Assembly: GCA_038503035.1 (NCBI GenBank) | Contig: JAVSML010000955.1 | Coordinates: 390,616-454,615, forward strand | Source of the DNA: Crocodylus rhombifer | Taxonomy: Eukaryota > Chordata > Crocodylia > Crocodylidae | Reading direction: 5' to 3' | DNA length: 64,000 nt | Shown: in pieces, positions 37,600-48,615 of the stretch | Numbering within the stretch: position 1 is the stretch's first letter | Layout of the letters: each line of letters begins with the position of its first letter | The notes under the pieces: model-generated | Seen by the model: the letters and a program-made list of their open reading frames with translations, nothing else | Databases searched by the model: none | Told to the model about the DNA's origin: nothing | Made by a program: the position numbers and the translations under genes

Positions 37600-38345
37600 C
37601 TGTAAAGTGATGTCAAGTATCCATTTCCATCTTGTTCCCATCTTGTCCCCATGCCCTGTTGTGTAAGTATGCTGCAATTCTGTAACTTCTCCCATGTAAA
37701 TTGGTTTTCCTTGAATGCCTGAAACAAAAGAGTGAATGGATAAGTGAAACCCAATGATAGCAGGACTCCCTACTAAATCACCCCACCATCGAAATCAATA
37801 CCTGGACCAACAACCCAGCCATTGGAACCACCCAAGCATTCAAGAAACAAAAGATGAGGCAACCAACCATTGTGCCAAGGCTGCACATGCTCAGTATGAA
37901 CATCTGGAGCCCTCTGGAACAGGGAAGACCTTGCCTGGAAAGGCCCTCCCCATAGGAGATCAGAGGTAGTCTGCCCCATAAAAGGGGGTAGTGAAGACTG
38001 ACGCCTGGGGATGCCATCTTCACCTGAACCAGACCTGCTCCACTTCACGCTGCCTATCAACCCAGAGGCCCTGCTGGTGACTCCCTTCTGAACAACACCT
38101 ACTGGAGAAAGACCCCAACCGGCCATCAAGGATAAACTCACAGCCTGGATAGGTAGCTATCACCCCCATCCTCTCTTCAACCAAGGATTTGGATTCTGTT
38201 TCTCTTCCCTCCCTGGACTCCAACCCTTCCACTGAGTCTCTTTCTCCTGCAACCATTGTGTGAGTGTGTGTGGGAACCAAGCTGTACAGTACAGTCTTCA
38301 TTTAATAACACTGTTATTTGGATCCCTGAGTTGTGTTTTGCTTTA
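37600..38345 (+). repeat. LTR-like segment (possible endogenous retrovirus LTR)
   Basis: An order typical of a retroviral LTR: a U3-like region, a TATA-like CATAAAAGGG at 37977, an R/U5-like part with TTTAATAACACTGTTATTTG at about 38300 and a T/G-rich stretch GAGTTGTGTTTTGCTTTACT. The TG and CA boundaries and target duplication could not be set, and no internal gag/pol/env sequence is present. It is non-coding as it stands. Confidence 0.4.
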
Positions 38346-38584
38346 CTACGGTTCGGCCTTGCTTATCTCTCTGCTCCTCACCCCTCTAACTTCTGTCTCA
38401 TTTCTCCCTCTCCTGCTTCTGGCTCACTGCCACGTCTAACACCTGCCCCATGCTCCTGTGGCTTCAGCCATCCTGAGCTCCTCTCTGCCTGCAAATCCCT
38501 GTTTCTTTGCTATTGACCCATCTCCACTGCCTTTTACCCTGATCTCTGCCAGTGCGGTTGCCTTTTCCCCTGATCTCTGCCATT
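38346..38584. other. Pyrimidine-rich stretch, no gene
   Basis: CT-rich DNA between the LTR-like segment and the next repeat, with repeated CCTGATCTCTGCCA words near 38538-38583. It may be the continuation of either neighbour. Confidence 0.4.
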
Positions 38585-38794
38585 AGCTCTTTAGTTACCA
38601 AGTACTCCAAGCATAGGTACCACAGGCACCGACACGCACACACGCGTTTGCCTGAGTCAGTGTTTAGCTTCTGTGTATATGTGTATGCATGTGTATATTG
38701 TGTATGATTTCATGTCATTATCATTAGAGCGTGTATGTCCTTGAATTGGTGATAAGTATGCATGTGCCTAGGCTGGTAATTTAGGATGAGTTGG

Positions 38795-38845
<51 letters not shown>

Positions 38846-38990
38846 CCTGGTGGGGGTGTATGCACCTAGAATGTGTGTGCTCACCTAATTGATTTGTGTG
38901 TGTATGTGCAAGTGTATACCACGCCCTCCTGTCTAACAGCACAATAATGAGATCCTGAGCGTTGGCCTGACCCCACAGGGCAACAAGATG
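38585..38990 (-). repeat. Unclassified dispersed repeat, copy 2, with (GT)n
   Basis: Inverted copy of 7680-7990, matching over both flanks (CCAAGCATAG-TACCACAG at the left, CCTGACCCCACAGGGCAACA at the right). Its interior carries a (GT)n tract at 38797-38836 followed by (GC)n to 38846, where the other copy has only short CA words. Confidence 0.75.
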
Positions 38991-39032
38991 GGTGGCAGTA
39001 GTAGAGTGAATCACTCACCTGCGATACATGCT

Positions 39033-39528
39033 GGGCGTGTCCAGATGAGTGTGGCTGTGCAGTATGTGGCACTGCAAATGCATCTGCAGTGCCACATACC
39101 TCAGTCAGGTGTTCTCCATGCTGCAACATCATGCTTCCCACATGTGTGTTGCTCCATTTTTTTTCTGTGCGCTTTTTTGACCCTTGGATATTCAGGGGGC
39201 AAAAAAAATCCACAGAAAAAAATTAAAACAGGAGCAGCACATACATAGCCAGCACGCACTGCTGAAAAGCAGAGGTGGATAGCTTGGAGCCATGTTGTGG
39301 CTGCCAGCCAGGCCCCACCCGACAGAATCACTGCTGCTGCAACCCTGGGAGGCCCCCAGGAACCCAATTAAGGCTGCTGGAGTCATCACAGTGCTGGTCC
39401 CAGAACCCCCTACTGCCCCTGGGGTAACTTGATGCATGCCAATGTGTTCATGGCACAGGCATTCCCTAGGTGCACCACTGCTACTTGTCCCCAGGGAACC
39501 AAATGTCCACGCTCATCTAGATGTGGCT
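39033..39528. mobile_element. MITE, copy B of the 25.1-kb family
   Basis: Left GGGCGTGTCCAGATGAGTGT; right reverse complement AGCCACATCTAGATGAGCGT. The right 60 bp match, inverted, the left end of 25148-25657. A short inverted repeat, AGTATGTGGCACTGCA against TGCAGTGCCACATACC, lies at 39061-39102. The last three bases deviate from CCC and the 3-bp flanks (GCT and ACT) agree at only two positions. Confidence 0.7.
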
Positions 39529-40843
39529 ACTGGGTCCAAACACAGAAATGACTAATGTCCTGATTTTTCTTACAGATTGTAAATTATCATCTTAATGATC
39601 TTACCTTTTAAAAAGGAGCACCATTTTACAAGGTAAATATTTTACTTTTAAAGGTAATTACAAATCAGGTGGTTGCTGAATATACTTCACTTATAATGAA
39701 GAGTGAGATGTTTGGTAGACAAGGCATGCTTGAGAGTATGTGACATGCCCAGCTAAATGTAATCTAAAACTTCCCATTGCTCTAATGGTTCTTAGAACAA
39801 ACCTAAGCAGTTTCACAGGGGTGACAGTCTTTTAAGTCATGACAGGGATGCAGCTGACCTTTCCCTCATCTCTCTTGAAGTGTATGGAAAGAGTAGCTTC
39901 ACCAAGTCCATAGCACCGACCAGTATTTATCAGAATTAAGACAATGTTTGGAGACTATGTTTAGGCTTAGTGGGAAAATGTAAACAGCTGTCTTATCATA
40001 TGTGTACCATAGTTAATTCATAAGTAAACAAGGAACAAAGGATCAAATAAGGAAATTTATGTTTGATGATTTGAACTGTTCCAGAAATAGCCAGATAAAC
40101 TAATTATTTGTCTGCAACTCAATAAAAGAATGAGGAAAAGGGTCAGAAGAAGTGTGGGAAAACGATTTATGGTGCTAGAGTCACATCCCAATAAGGGAAT
40201 AACCCTAGCAACTTGTTTCCTCTCTCTAGAATCTTACATTAAGGGTTAAAATGATAATACAGAGGAAGTCATTTGCAGTTAGGCAAATTGGAAAGATTGC
40301 TACAGGCTACAAGACAGGCTATCAGGGAATTGTCATGGTTTTTCATCTCTAGGTTAACAGGAGAGAGCAAATTGCTCCCATAAATAAAGCAATTGTTTAT
40401 CATCACATTGTCATTCAATTGGGTGGGTCAGTATTGACAGAGATTAAGATTAAGGGGTAGATTCTGCATTAAGTGATTTGTGATAGTTAAAAAACACATA
40501 TTTTGTCCCCAGTATAGTGGTATATCATGTCCTGTAGAAAATATCCTCAGGGATAGTTCACCTAATCAAGTATATGTAGCTGATAATTTTTAGAAAATCG
40601 TTCCTGTCTAAGTAGATCTGAATTCTGGTTGAAGTCACACTTTTTAGTATGGGGAAACATATTCCTTGATTGCAAGACAAAGGTGCCTTGTGGTATCTAT
40701 ACCCCACAGAAGTAAAAAAAAAAAAAAATCCCAAGGATTTGAGGACAACCCAGGTCAAAAGTGCCTGGTGACTGATTTTCACCACTGTGAAAAAATCTGT
40801 TCTTAGAACTCAATTCCCTTCTTACAAATCCATGTTTGCAATT
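39529..40843. other. Unique sequence, no gene seen
   Basis: No domain-bearing frame or named repeat. A15 run at about 40715-40729. Confidence 0.45.
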
Positions 40844-40846
40844 ACT

Positions 40847-42782
40847 GGCTGCATCTACATGAGATGTTTACTATGCAATCATTACTGTGCAATCATTATT
40901 CATAGATTCATAGATGCTAGGGTCAGAAGAGACGTCAACAGATCATCAAGTCTGACCCCCTGCCCAGGCAGGAAAGAGTGCTGGGGTCAGATGACCCCAG
41001 CCATATACCTATCCAGCCATCTCTTAAACACCCCCAAGGTAGGGGAGAGCACCACCTCCCTTGGAAGCCCATTCCAAATTTTGGCCACCCTTACCGTGAA
41101 GAATTTTCCTGATATCTAGCCTAAATCTGCTCTCTGTCAGTTTGTTACCATTGTTACCCCAAGAGGCATCCTGGTGAATAGAGCATCTCTGATTCCTTCC
41201 TGTGTTCCCCTAATGAATATGTAGGTGGCCACAAGATCACCTCTCAGCCTTCTCTTGCAGAGGATGAAGAGGTCCAGGTCCCTCAGTCTCTACTCATACA
41301 ACTTGCCCTGTAAGCCCCCTACCATAAGAGTGGCCCTCCCTTGGACCCTCTCAATTCTATCAGCATCCTTCTTGAAGTGCAGCACCCAAAGCTGCAGTTT
41401 GACCATTGCTGCATAGAGGGGAAGTATCACCTCCTTGGTTCTATTTTTCATGCATCTGCTGATGCATGATAAAGTGCGGTTAGCTTTGCTGATGATTTTG
41501 TCACACTAACAACTCATGCTCATCTTTGAGTCCACTATGACTCCGAGATCCCTTTCCACTTCTGTGCTGCTAAGAGAGTCACTTCCCAGCCAGTAGGTGT
41601 GCTGGATATTTCTGTGCCCTAGGGGCAGCACTCTGCACTTGTCCTTGTTGTACTGCATCCTATTGTGTACTGCCCACTTTCCTAACCTGTACAGCTCATC
41701 TGGGCCTACTGACTTGAACACATCCAGTCCATCCAAGTGACTGCATTAAGTCAGTGTTGACAGCTGGTGGGCTGGTGTCTCTCTGATGCCCATCTAAGAA
41801 CCCATTAGGAGACTTATCTTGAGCCCTGTTCAGGAACGCTGAGGCAAAAAAATCATTGAATAGCTCAGCCTTGTCCCCCCTGTCTGTCACTAATTGCTTC
41901 TTCTTGTTCAGTAGAGGTCCTGTGCTACCCTGCATACCTACATACCTAAAAAAAAACCCTTCCTTTTACTCCCTACATACCTAAAAAAAAACCCTTTGTG
42001 TTGTCTTTAATTTGTGTTGTCTTTAATTTGTGTTGCCAGCCTCAGTTCTGTAGCTGATTTGACTTTTCTAACTGCCTCCCTGCAAGTGCGGACCAAGTAG
42101 GTATACTCCTCCTCGGTAGCTTCCCCCTGCTTCCACTGCCTGTATGCCTTCTTTGTTGCCCTTAGACTCCCCTGGATTTACCTGTTTGGCCAAGGAAGTT
42201 TTTTGGTTCCTTCTCCGTTTTCCCTAGTACTGGGATAGTCTCCCTCTGTGCCCGAAGGATTGCTTCCTTTAGGAACAACCACCCTTCCTGGACTCCCATC
42301 TCTCCAATACTCTTATCCTGCAGTGCACAATTGACTAGACTCCTAAGCACACTGAAGTTAGCCTTCCTAAATTCAAGCGCTTCCACCCTACTAGTTATCT
42401 TACCCACCCTACACCATATTGTGAATTCAGTTAATTGGTGGTCACTGTCCCCAAGGTAACCTCAAATCTGCAGCTCCTCTACCAGGTCCTCCCCCATAGC
42501 CAGCACCAAGTCCAATAAGGCATTCCCCCTAGTGGGACCATATACCTCCTGTGTTAGGTGAAGGTCCTGCACACAGGTTAAGAACCTATGTGAATGATTG
42601 GATTTGGCTGACTGTTCCTCCCAGCAGATGTCAAGATAGTTTAGGTCCCCCATGACAACCACATCCCTAGACTGCCTGGCCTCTGAGAGCTGCCTCAAGA
42701 ATTCCAAGCCTAGCTTTTCTTCAATGCTACTGCACAGTAGTAATGAGCTATTGCGCAGTCAGTGTCTCATGTAGATGTGGCC
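40847..42782. mobile_element. MITE with ACT target duplication, split by CR1
   Basis: The outer ends GGCTGCATCTACATGAG and (reverse complement) GGCCACATCTACATGAG are inverted copies. ACT flanks both (40844-40846 and 42783-42785). Only about 50 bp of MITE remain left of the CR1 and about 60 bp right of it (TACTGCACAGTAGTAATGAG, TTGCGCAGTCAGTGTCTCAT). Confidence 0.8.
40898..42721 (-). mobile_element. CR1 LINE with deleted RT core, inside MITE
   Basis: Minus-strand order: an endonuclease piece (VVMGDLNYLDICWEEQS, SHRFLTCVQDLHL) at 42462-42707, linker pieces at 42162-42407, the pre-RT region (AELFNDFFASAFLNR) at 41696-41935, then directly the post-RT region (CRVLPLGHRNIQHTYWLG) at 41506-41736 and the 3' tail at 40898. 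The whole catalytic RT segment between the pre-RT and post-RT parts (LDFxKAFD, GVPQG, FADD) is missing. Local tandem copies of CTACATACCTAAAAAAAAAC and of TTTGTGTTGTCTTTAA occur at 41938-42040. ORF1 is absent. Non-functional. Confidence 0.9.
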
Positions 42783-42785
42783 ACT

Positions 42786-43812
42786 GAGTCTCTTTTTCGT
42801 ATCCTATTGTTGATTGAGGAGGACCACAATTACTGAGGTCTAAACAACCTTGTGTATGCTTACATGATCACATGAGACTATGGCAGTGTTTGCTTAAGGT
42901 GCTGTTACAAGTTATGATGAAACCATTGTAAATCTGTGGATTTAATACTAGGCAGTGTTAAAGTTAGAACATTTTTACATCAGTTTAAGGCTTAATGCCA
43001 TCTCTGACCTGCACAACCATGACTTGCCACTAGAGTGCCTGGTGAGCAGGAGCATTGCCAGAGCCAGAACTCTATCCCTCCTATGGAAGTGGAGCATCTA
43101 GGGGTTAACAATGACAAGAGCATGGAGCCCAGGGAATCATGCCTCCCTGGACTCCATGGTATCACTCCCTGATGGTTCTGCTCCTAGTGCAGATCTGCCA
43201 GGGATCAATTGTGGCGACAGCATGGACCCCATGGATTCATACCTCACCAGGCTCCAGGCTCTCACCATGTTTAGTGTTAGGCAGCTCTTACCCCCCCCAC
43301 CCCACCCGGGAATTTGAGAGGCTGGGGACGGAAGCAATGCTTCTCCCAGTTCTGGCTAGGCAAGAGCTGCCCCAATGTGGGGCAAAAGATTAGCCTACTG
43401 AGGAGAGGGCCATATGCTGTGTCACTGGCCTGGGGCCCCAGTTCGGTGTTCTGGGGCCGTGGAGCCGGCAACATGTTGCCACGTGGGCTAGGGTCACATC
43501 CAGTGGGAGGAAGTTGGGGTGTTGACTTGGAAGTAGTACCACCCCCTGGGCAGTAATGCTTGGGAGGGTGGAAATTTGTCAGAGGTACAGAAACTGGGAG
43601 TTGTGCATTCTGGGATGCTGGGATGACTGCAGATTGGGCACTTTATCTCAGTGGAACAGACTAACAATGGAGTTTGAGCTTAGTAGAAAAGCTCAAAGAT
43701 TACCTTCACCTGAAGTGGCATAACTTTAAGATGCTTGGAGGATACTTAGTGCAGTTTATCACTCTTTAGTGTGTGTATGTTCCTGTTTTAAGGGCTTTAG
43801 AATTGTTTAAAG
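42786..43812. other. Moderately GC-rich unassigned sequence
   Basis: Frames of 66-84 codons overlap on both strands at 43111-43556, with no recognisable domain. GGGAGTTGTGCATTCTGGGA near 43597 recalls words in other repeats here. It may be part of an old DNA transposon, but I could not find its ends. Confidence 0.4.
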
Positions 43813-44027
43813 CAGGAGTGGGCAAGAAAGCCTGTTATTGAGTTTTGGTGAGCTGTCAGGGGCTCCAAGGGTAGCCACACACCTTCAAAGGTACCCTGCC
43901 CTGTGGTAGCCATCTTGAGACTAGAAGTTTTACCCCTAACCCCTAAGCTTTGCCACTAGAAGTCTCTCCCCTTGCCCCCAGAAGTCTCTCCCCTTGCCCC
44001 CAAAAGTATTCTTTTTAGGAGGAGGCT
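43813..44027 (+). mobile_element. Possible hAT left end; 22-bp tandem pair
   Basis: CAGGAGTGGGCAAGAA at 43813 resembles the CAGGGGTGGGCAA terminus of reptile hAT elements. Downstream, two adjacent 22-bp copies of AGAAGTCTCTCCCCTTGC(CCCC) lie at 43958-44001. A right end was not found; the CR1 at 44028 may have cut it off. Confidence 0.35.
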
Positions 44028-44127
44028 TTCATAGATTTTTTAGATTTCATAGACATCAGGGCTGGAAGGGACCTCGGAAGATCATCGAGTCCAGCCCCCT
44101 GCCCAAAGGGCAGGAAGTCAGCTGGGG

Positions 44128-46645
44128 TCATAGAATCCCAGCAAGATGAGCATCCAATTTACTCTTGAAGGTGTTCAGAGTAGGTGCTTGAACCACCTCT
44201 GATGGCAGGCTGTTCCAGACCTTGGGGGCTCGGACAGTAAAGATTCCTTCCTCATGGCCAGCCTGAAACGGTCTTGAAGGAGTTTGTGACCGTTCGACCT
44301 TGTCATCCCTTGGGGCGCTCTGGTGAACAAACATTCCCCAAGATCCTGGTGGTCACCCCTGATAACCTTATAGGGGGCCATCAGATCACCCCTGAGCCTG
44401 CTCTTTTCCAGGCTAAAGAGTCCCATGGCTCTCAGCCTGTCGTCGTAAGGTCTGTTTTCCTGACCTCTGATCATGCGTGTTGTTCTTCTCTGGACTCTCT
44501 CAAGCTTCTCCACATCCTTTTTGAATTGTGGAGCCCAAAACTGGACACAGCACTCCAGCTGCAGCCTCACCAAGGCCAAGTACAAGGGGAGATTTGGGTT
44601 CTTTCCATCAGTGCATTTACTTTGTCCCATAGTTTGGTGTCATCTCTGAATTTGAACAGAGTGCTTTCCATGCTCTCATCCAGGTTGCTGATGAAGATAT
44701 TAAACAGCACCAGCTCAAGGACCAAGCCTTGGAGAACCCCACTGCCCGCATCTTTTGAGGTTGATACCAGCCCGTCCACCACCACTCTCTGGGTACGACC
44801 CTTAAGCCAATTTGCCACCCACATGACTCTGTAATCATCTACAGCACAATCATTCAAAAGGTTTATAAGAATAGGATGGGATACTGGGTCAAAGGCCTTC
44901 TTGAAGTCCAAGTAGATGATATCTACCTTGACACCTGCATCAAAGCTTTTAGTGACATGGTCATAGAAAGAAACAAAGTTAGTCAGGCAGAATCTACCTG
45001 TTAGGAACCTGTGATGGTTGCCCTTCAGCATTATATTACTTGCTGGACTCCTTGTGATCCTTAATTTTTTCATGGGTTTTCCCAAGAATAGGAGGAGAGA
45101 CTGACTGGTTTATAGTTACCTGGATCCTCTTTCCTCCTCTTCTTGAAAATAGGGACCACATTGGCCCTTTTCCAGTCCTCAGGGACCTTACCTGAGCAAA
45201 CAGTCATGCCAGTGGCTCTGCTATGACACTGGCTAATTCTTTCAGTACCCTTGGGTAGTACTCATTTGGTCTCACTGATTTAAACACACCCACCCCCTCC
45301 AAATGTCTCTTTAGTAGGTTGGCTCTGACAGTTGATGTGCTGGTGTTTCTCTTTCTTCTGTCAGTAATGCATTCAGGAGATTTGTCTAGATCCAAGTTCA
45401 AGAATACAGAGGCAAAAAACTCATTGAACAGCTCTGCTTTGTCCCTCCTATCTGTCACCAGCTGTCCTTGTCTATCCTGTAGGGGTCCTGTGCTGCCCTG
45501 CTCCTTCTTTTTGCTTCCTGAAGAAAGGACTTTCTGTTGTCCTTAATTTTTATGTCACTAGCCTGAGTTCTAATGTTGCTTTAGCCTTCCTAACTGATTG
45601 GCTGAAAGTGCAAGCCAAGGAGGTATTTTGGTCGCTATCCCGTGCCTCCACAGCCTGTATGCCCCTTTTTTTTGCCCTTAAGCTTTCCTTGATTTCCCTG
45701 CTTAGCCAGAGGGGTTTCTTAGCCCCTTTGCCCCTTTTCCAATGCAGTGGGATTGCTTCCTTCTGTGCCCAAAGAATCACTTCCTTGAGGAATGACTACC
45801 CTTCCTGGACCCCTATTTTGTCAATGCTCTTAAACTTTAATGCTCCACTAACTAGTCTCTTAAGCACCCTGAAGTCAGCCTTTCTGAAGTCTAGCACTTC
45901 CTGCCCTGCTGGTTACTTTAGCGAATTCAGTCAATTGATACTCACTATCCCCTTGGTTGCCTTGTAACTGCAGATCCCCCATCAGGTCGTCCCCCATAGC
46001 TAGCACCCAGTGGAGCAAGGTGTTCCCTCTAGCGGAGTTGTGTACCTCCTGCATCAGGTAGAGGTCCTGTATGCAGGTTAAGAGCCTATGTGAGTGATTA
46101 GTTCTGGCTGATTGATCCTCCCAGCAGATGTCAGGGTAGTTCAGGCTACACATGACAACCATATCTCTTGACCATACATCCTCTGAGACCTTCCCAGAGA
46201 ATTCCAAGTCTAGCTCAGCCTCTTGGTGTGGCAGTCTATAGTATACCCAACTACCAAGTCCCTTTTCCCTTGACCCCCTTGTATCCTAACCCACAGTACC
46301 TCAGCTTGGCCCTCCTCTGATCCCATTTTGATTATAGAAGATGTATATTACTCCTTACAATAGAGAGCAACACACATACCCTCCTTTTTCCCCAATCTAT
46401 CCCATCTGTGGAACCTTCAGTTCAATCATGAGTAAGGTCCCACCAGGTTTCAGTAAACCCAACTGGTCAAAGCTGTTGTTTGCAAGCAGGAGTGCAAGTT
46501 CCTCCTGCTTGTTTCCCATGGTCCTAGCATTAGTGTAGAGACATTTAAGCCCCCAAATGGGTGCCCTTGGTACCCCCTTGTCCTGATGTCTATCAGGCCC
46601 CTTAGTGCTTATCTGGGCTGATCCATCACATGGCTCTCTGAACAT
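44128..46645 (-). pseudogene. CR1 ORF2 (endonuclease-reverse transcriptase), decayed
   Basis: Pieces in order: endonuclease N-terminus (CLYTNARTMGNKQEELALLL) at 46397-46645; endonuclease middle and end (LNYPDICWEDQSARTNHSHR) at 45875-46207; linker at 45550-45780; pre-RT (AELFNEFFASVFLNLDLDKS) at 45204-45458; RT palm (YLDFKKAFDPVSHPI, GVLQG, FRDDTKL) at 44567-45085; C-terminus (RMIRGQENRPYDDRLRAMGL) at 44175-44630. In live CR1 the endonuclease has GDxN and SDH and the RT has FADD. Here they read CSLN, DSEYQL (no histidine) and FRDD. Between the FRDD and the C-terminal block about 300 bp are missing. Confidence 0.9.
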
Positions 46646-46868
46646 AGATTCTCATTATCTACTGCATCCCCATCCCCCAATGAACCTAGTTTAAAGCCCT
46701 TCAGGGGAGACCAACCAACCTGTAAGAGAACAAACTCTTACCTTTAGAAGAAAGATGAAGACCATTTCGTCCCAGGATCTCTCTCTCATGGAAGTGCGGA
46801 TCACGGTTGTAGAAGCCAAAACCCGCATAATGGCAACAACTCTGGAACAGCAGGTTAACTTCTCTGAT

Positions 46869-47886
46869 TCAAGCGTCTTGGTGTTGACAGCAACTGCTGA
46901 CCAGGAGGACTGATGAGAAGACCATCCATGTCCCTGACTTCCTTATCTTGACCCCCAGAGTCCTGTAGTCATTCATGATATGGCCTGGACTACTCCTGGC
47001 TGCAAAGTTTGTACCCTTATGGACGAGGACCATGGGGTAGTAATTGGAGGGCCAGATGAGGTTGGGAATCCTCACCGTGATATCTTGGATCCTGGCACTG
47101 GGCAGGCAGCAAACCTCCCATGCTGTGGTATCCAGTCAACAAATATGCCCCTCTGTGCCTCTCAGGAGGGAATTGCCCACCATGATGACCCAGTATCTCT
47201 TCTTCCAGGTGCCTGGTTGTCATTCAGCCTGCATGATTGCTGCAGATGCGTCTTTCCCTGAGATTTCCTCTGCTGCATTCTCCTTCAGTGCTGCCAGGGC
47301 TTTGTATCTGTTCCTCAGTTGTGTTGGAGAAGCAGTCACAGCTGCACGCTATCTGGCTCTGGAGTTGACCATCTTCCATTTGGCTGCCTTGGGACCTTCT
47401 CATTGTGTCTCTGTACTAGGAGCCTAGTCCTGCAGAACGAAAGTACCCATCAGTTTCATCCTCTGCAGCCCTGATCCCCCACAGCCTGCTCACCTCAGCC
47501 TGGAGTTCCCTCACCTGCCCCTCTAGAGCCTCAATCCAGGCACATGTGGGACAGGGAAAGGGACCCCCAGCCTCCACACTGCCCCTAGGCCCCAGAGATC
47601 TTGCCAGGCAACTCCCACAGACTTGGGGGCAGGGGACTGCCAACCCAGCCAAGGACCCCATCTGGGTGGAGGCCTCACAGGAGCCCTGGGGACGAGGCAG
47701 CAGCAAGGCAGGATCACTGGCTGCACTCCGTGTTGCCACCCCTATAGTAACCCCCCTCCTCATTAACTCACCTGAAGTCTGTGTCTGAAGCTGCTGACTC
47801 TTGAAGTTCAGACCCCTCCTGTGCATCCTCCTGTGTGAACTCCCATGCAAACTCTGGCACCACCAAAAAGCGCATCTGTTTGCCAA
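46869..47886 (-). pseudogene. CR1 ORF1 (zinc-finger/coiled coil plus esterase-like), decayed
   Basis: The N-terminal piece (47416-47886) holds a cysteine cluster (CPQVCGSCLARSLG… CPTCAW), followed by a heptad-like helix (LEGQVRELQAEVSRLWG), as in CR1 ORF1. The C-terminal piece (46869-47075) reads PNLIWPSNYYPMVLVHKGTN, then MNDYRTLGVKIRKSG and MVFSSVLLVS, which fits the SGNL-hydrolase/esterase domain of CR1 ORF1. The two parts are in different frames. In intact relatives this protein binds RNA and carries an esterase fold; here it is dead. Confidence 0.75.
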
Positions 47887-47889
47887 GCC

Positions 47890-48615
47890 TGTTTATGCAA
47901 CTCCTGCCTGGCTCAGCTGCATGGGGATGGGAGGGTGAAAAAAAACCCCCTTCCCAATCCCCTACAGCTGGCCTGGTTCCTTGCCCCTCCCCCTAACTCA
48001 CCTCAATTTACCTGAACAATACTTCCATTTCCAGCAGTCAGGCTGCTCCGCTCCATGCTGCTGTGGTCAGGGGGGAGCTGAGAACACACATGCAAGAGAG
48101 TACACGTGTGGCTTCTTCAGCATTTGGGCCCATCTGTCGTGTTTGAAATTTCTGCACCAATTAACAACTGCTCAGGCTGTTCTGCACAGACATGGCTTGC
48201 CCCTGCAACTGTGCAGAAGAATCTGCTGGCAGCCCCTCCCCCTGAGGAAACCCTGCTCCGAGCCCCTCCTCACCAGGGATTTCCTGGTAAGTACTGCCCC
48301 CCCTGGGGTCAGTACTGCCCAGATACCCCTTTCCCACTCCCATGAGAAGAGCATGCCTGTTTGCCCAGCTCAGGAGTACAGCTCCTGCCTGGTTCAGCTA
48401 TATGGGAATGGGAGGGTGAAAATCCCCTTCCTGATCCCCTACATCTGGCCTGGTTCCTCACCCTCCCCCTCACTCTCCCCGGCTAACCTGATCAATGCTT
48501 CTCTGTCCATCAGTCAGGCCACTCTGCTCTGGTGTGGTCAGGGGAGGTGGGGGAACCGAGAGCACACGTGCACTGGAGCACACATGTAGCTACTTTGGTG
48601 TCTGGGCCTGACAGA
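47890..48615 (-). repeat. Duplicated GC-rich segment at CR1 5' side
   Basis: Two copies about 480 bp apart, 47890-48115 and 48370-48610, share in order TGCCTGG-TCAGCT, ATGGG-ATGGGAGGGTGAAAA, CTGGCCTGGTTCCT, CAGTCAGGC and GAGA-CACAC. Its position just 5' of ORF1 suggests a tandemly repeated CR1 5' UTR/promoter unit; a separate repeat next to the LINE is the alternative. The 202-codon frame at 47981-48589 on the other strand is taken as accidental. Confidence 0.55.

Larger units (their letters stand above)
44028..48615 (-). mobile_element. Near-full-length CR1 LINE (broken)
   Basis: The longest transposon in the window. Read on the minus strand: a GC-rich duplicated 5' segment (48615-47890), ORF1 remnants (47886-46869), ORF2 remnants (46645-44128) and a CATAGATTT-type 3' tail at 44028-44055. 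It belongs to a different subfamily from the 1704 and 40898 copies, judging by its 3' text (AGGGCTGGAAGGGACCTCGG). About 4.6 kb is consistent with full-length CR1. Frameshifts, stops, an internal deletion and lost active-site residues show that it cannot move by itself. Confidence 0.85.

Noticed and set aside
43111..43556. Overlapping 60-84-codon frames on both strands
   Set aside because: They arise from a GC-rich patch with few stops. No frame shows codon bias or motif.
43958..44001. CRISPR-like direct repeats
   Set aside because: Only two adjacent 22-bp copies without spacers. The window is vertebrate, so a CRISPR array is not expected.
44274..44834. 186-codon plus-strand open frame
   Set aside because: It is the antisense shadow of CR1 ORF2, whose minus-strand reading gives the conserved RT and C-terminal text.
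47981..48589. 202-codon plus-strand open frame
   Set aside because: It lies antisense to the CR1 5' segment and crosses the duplicated unit. No domain or signal is recognisable.
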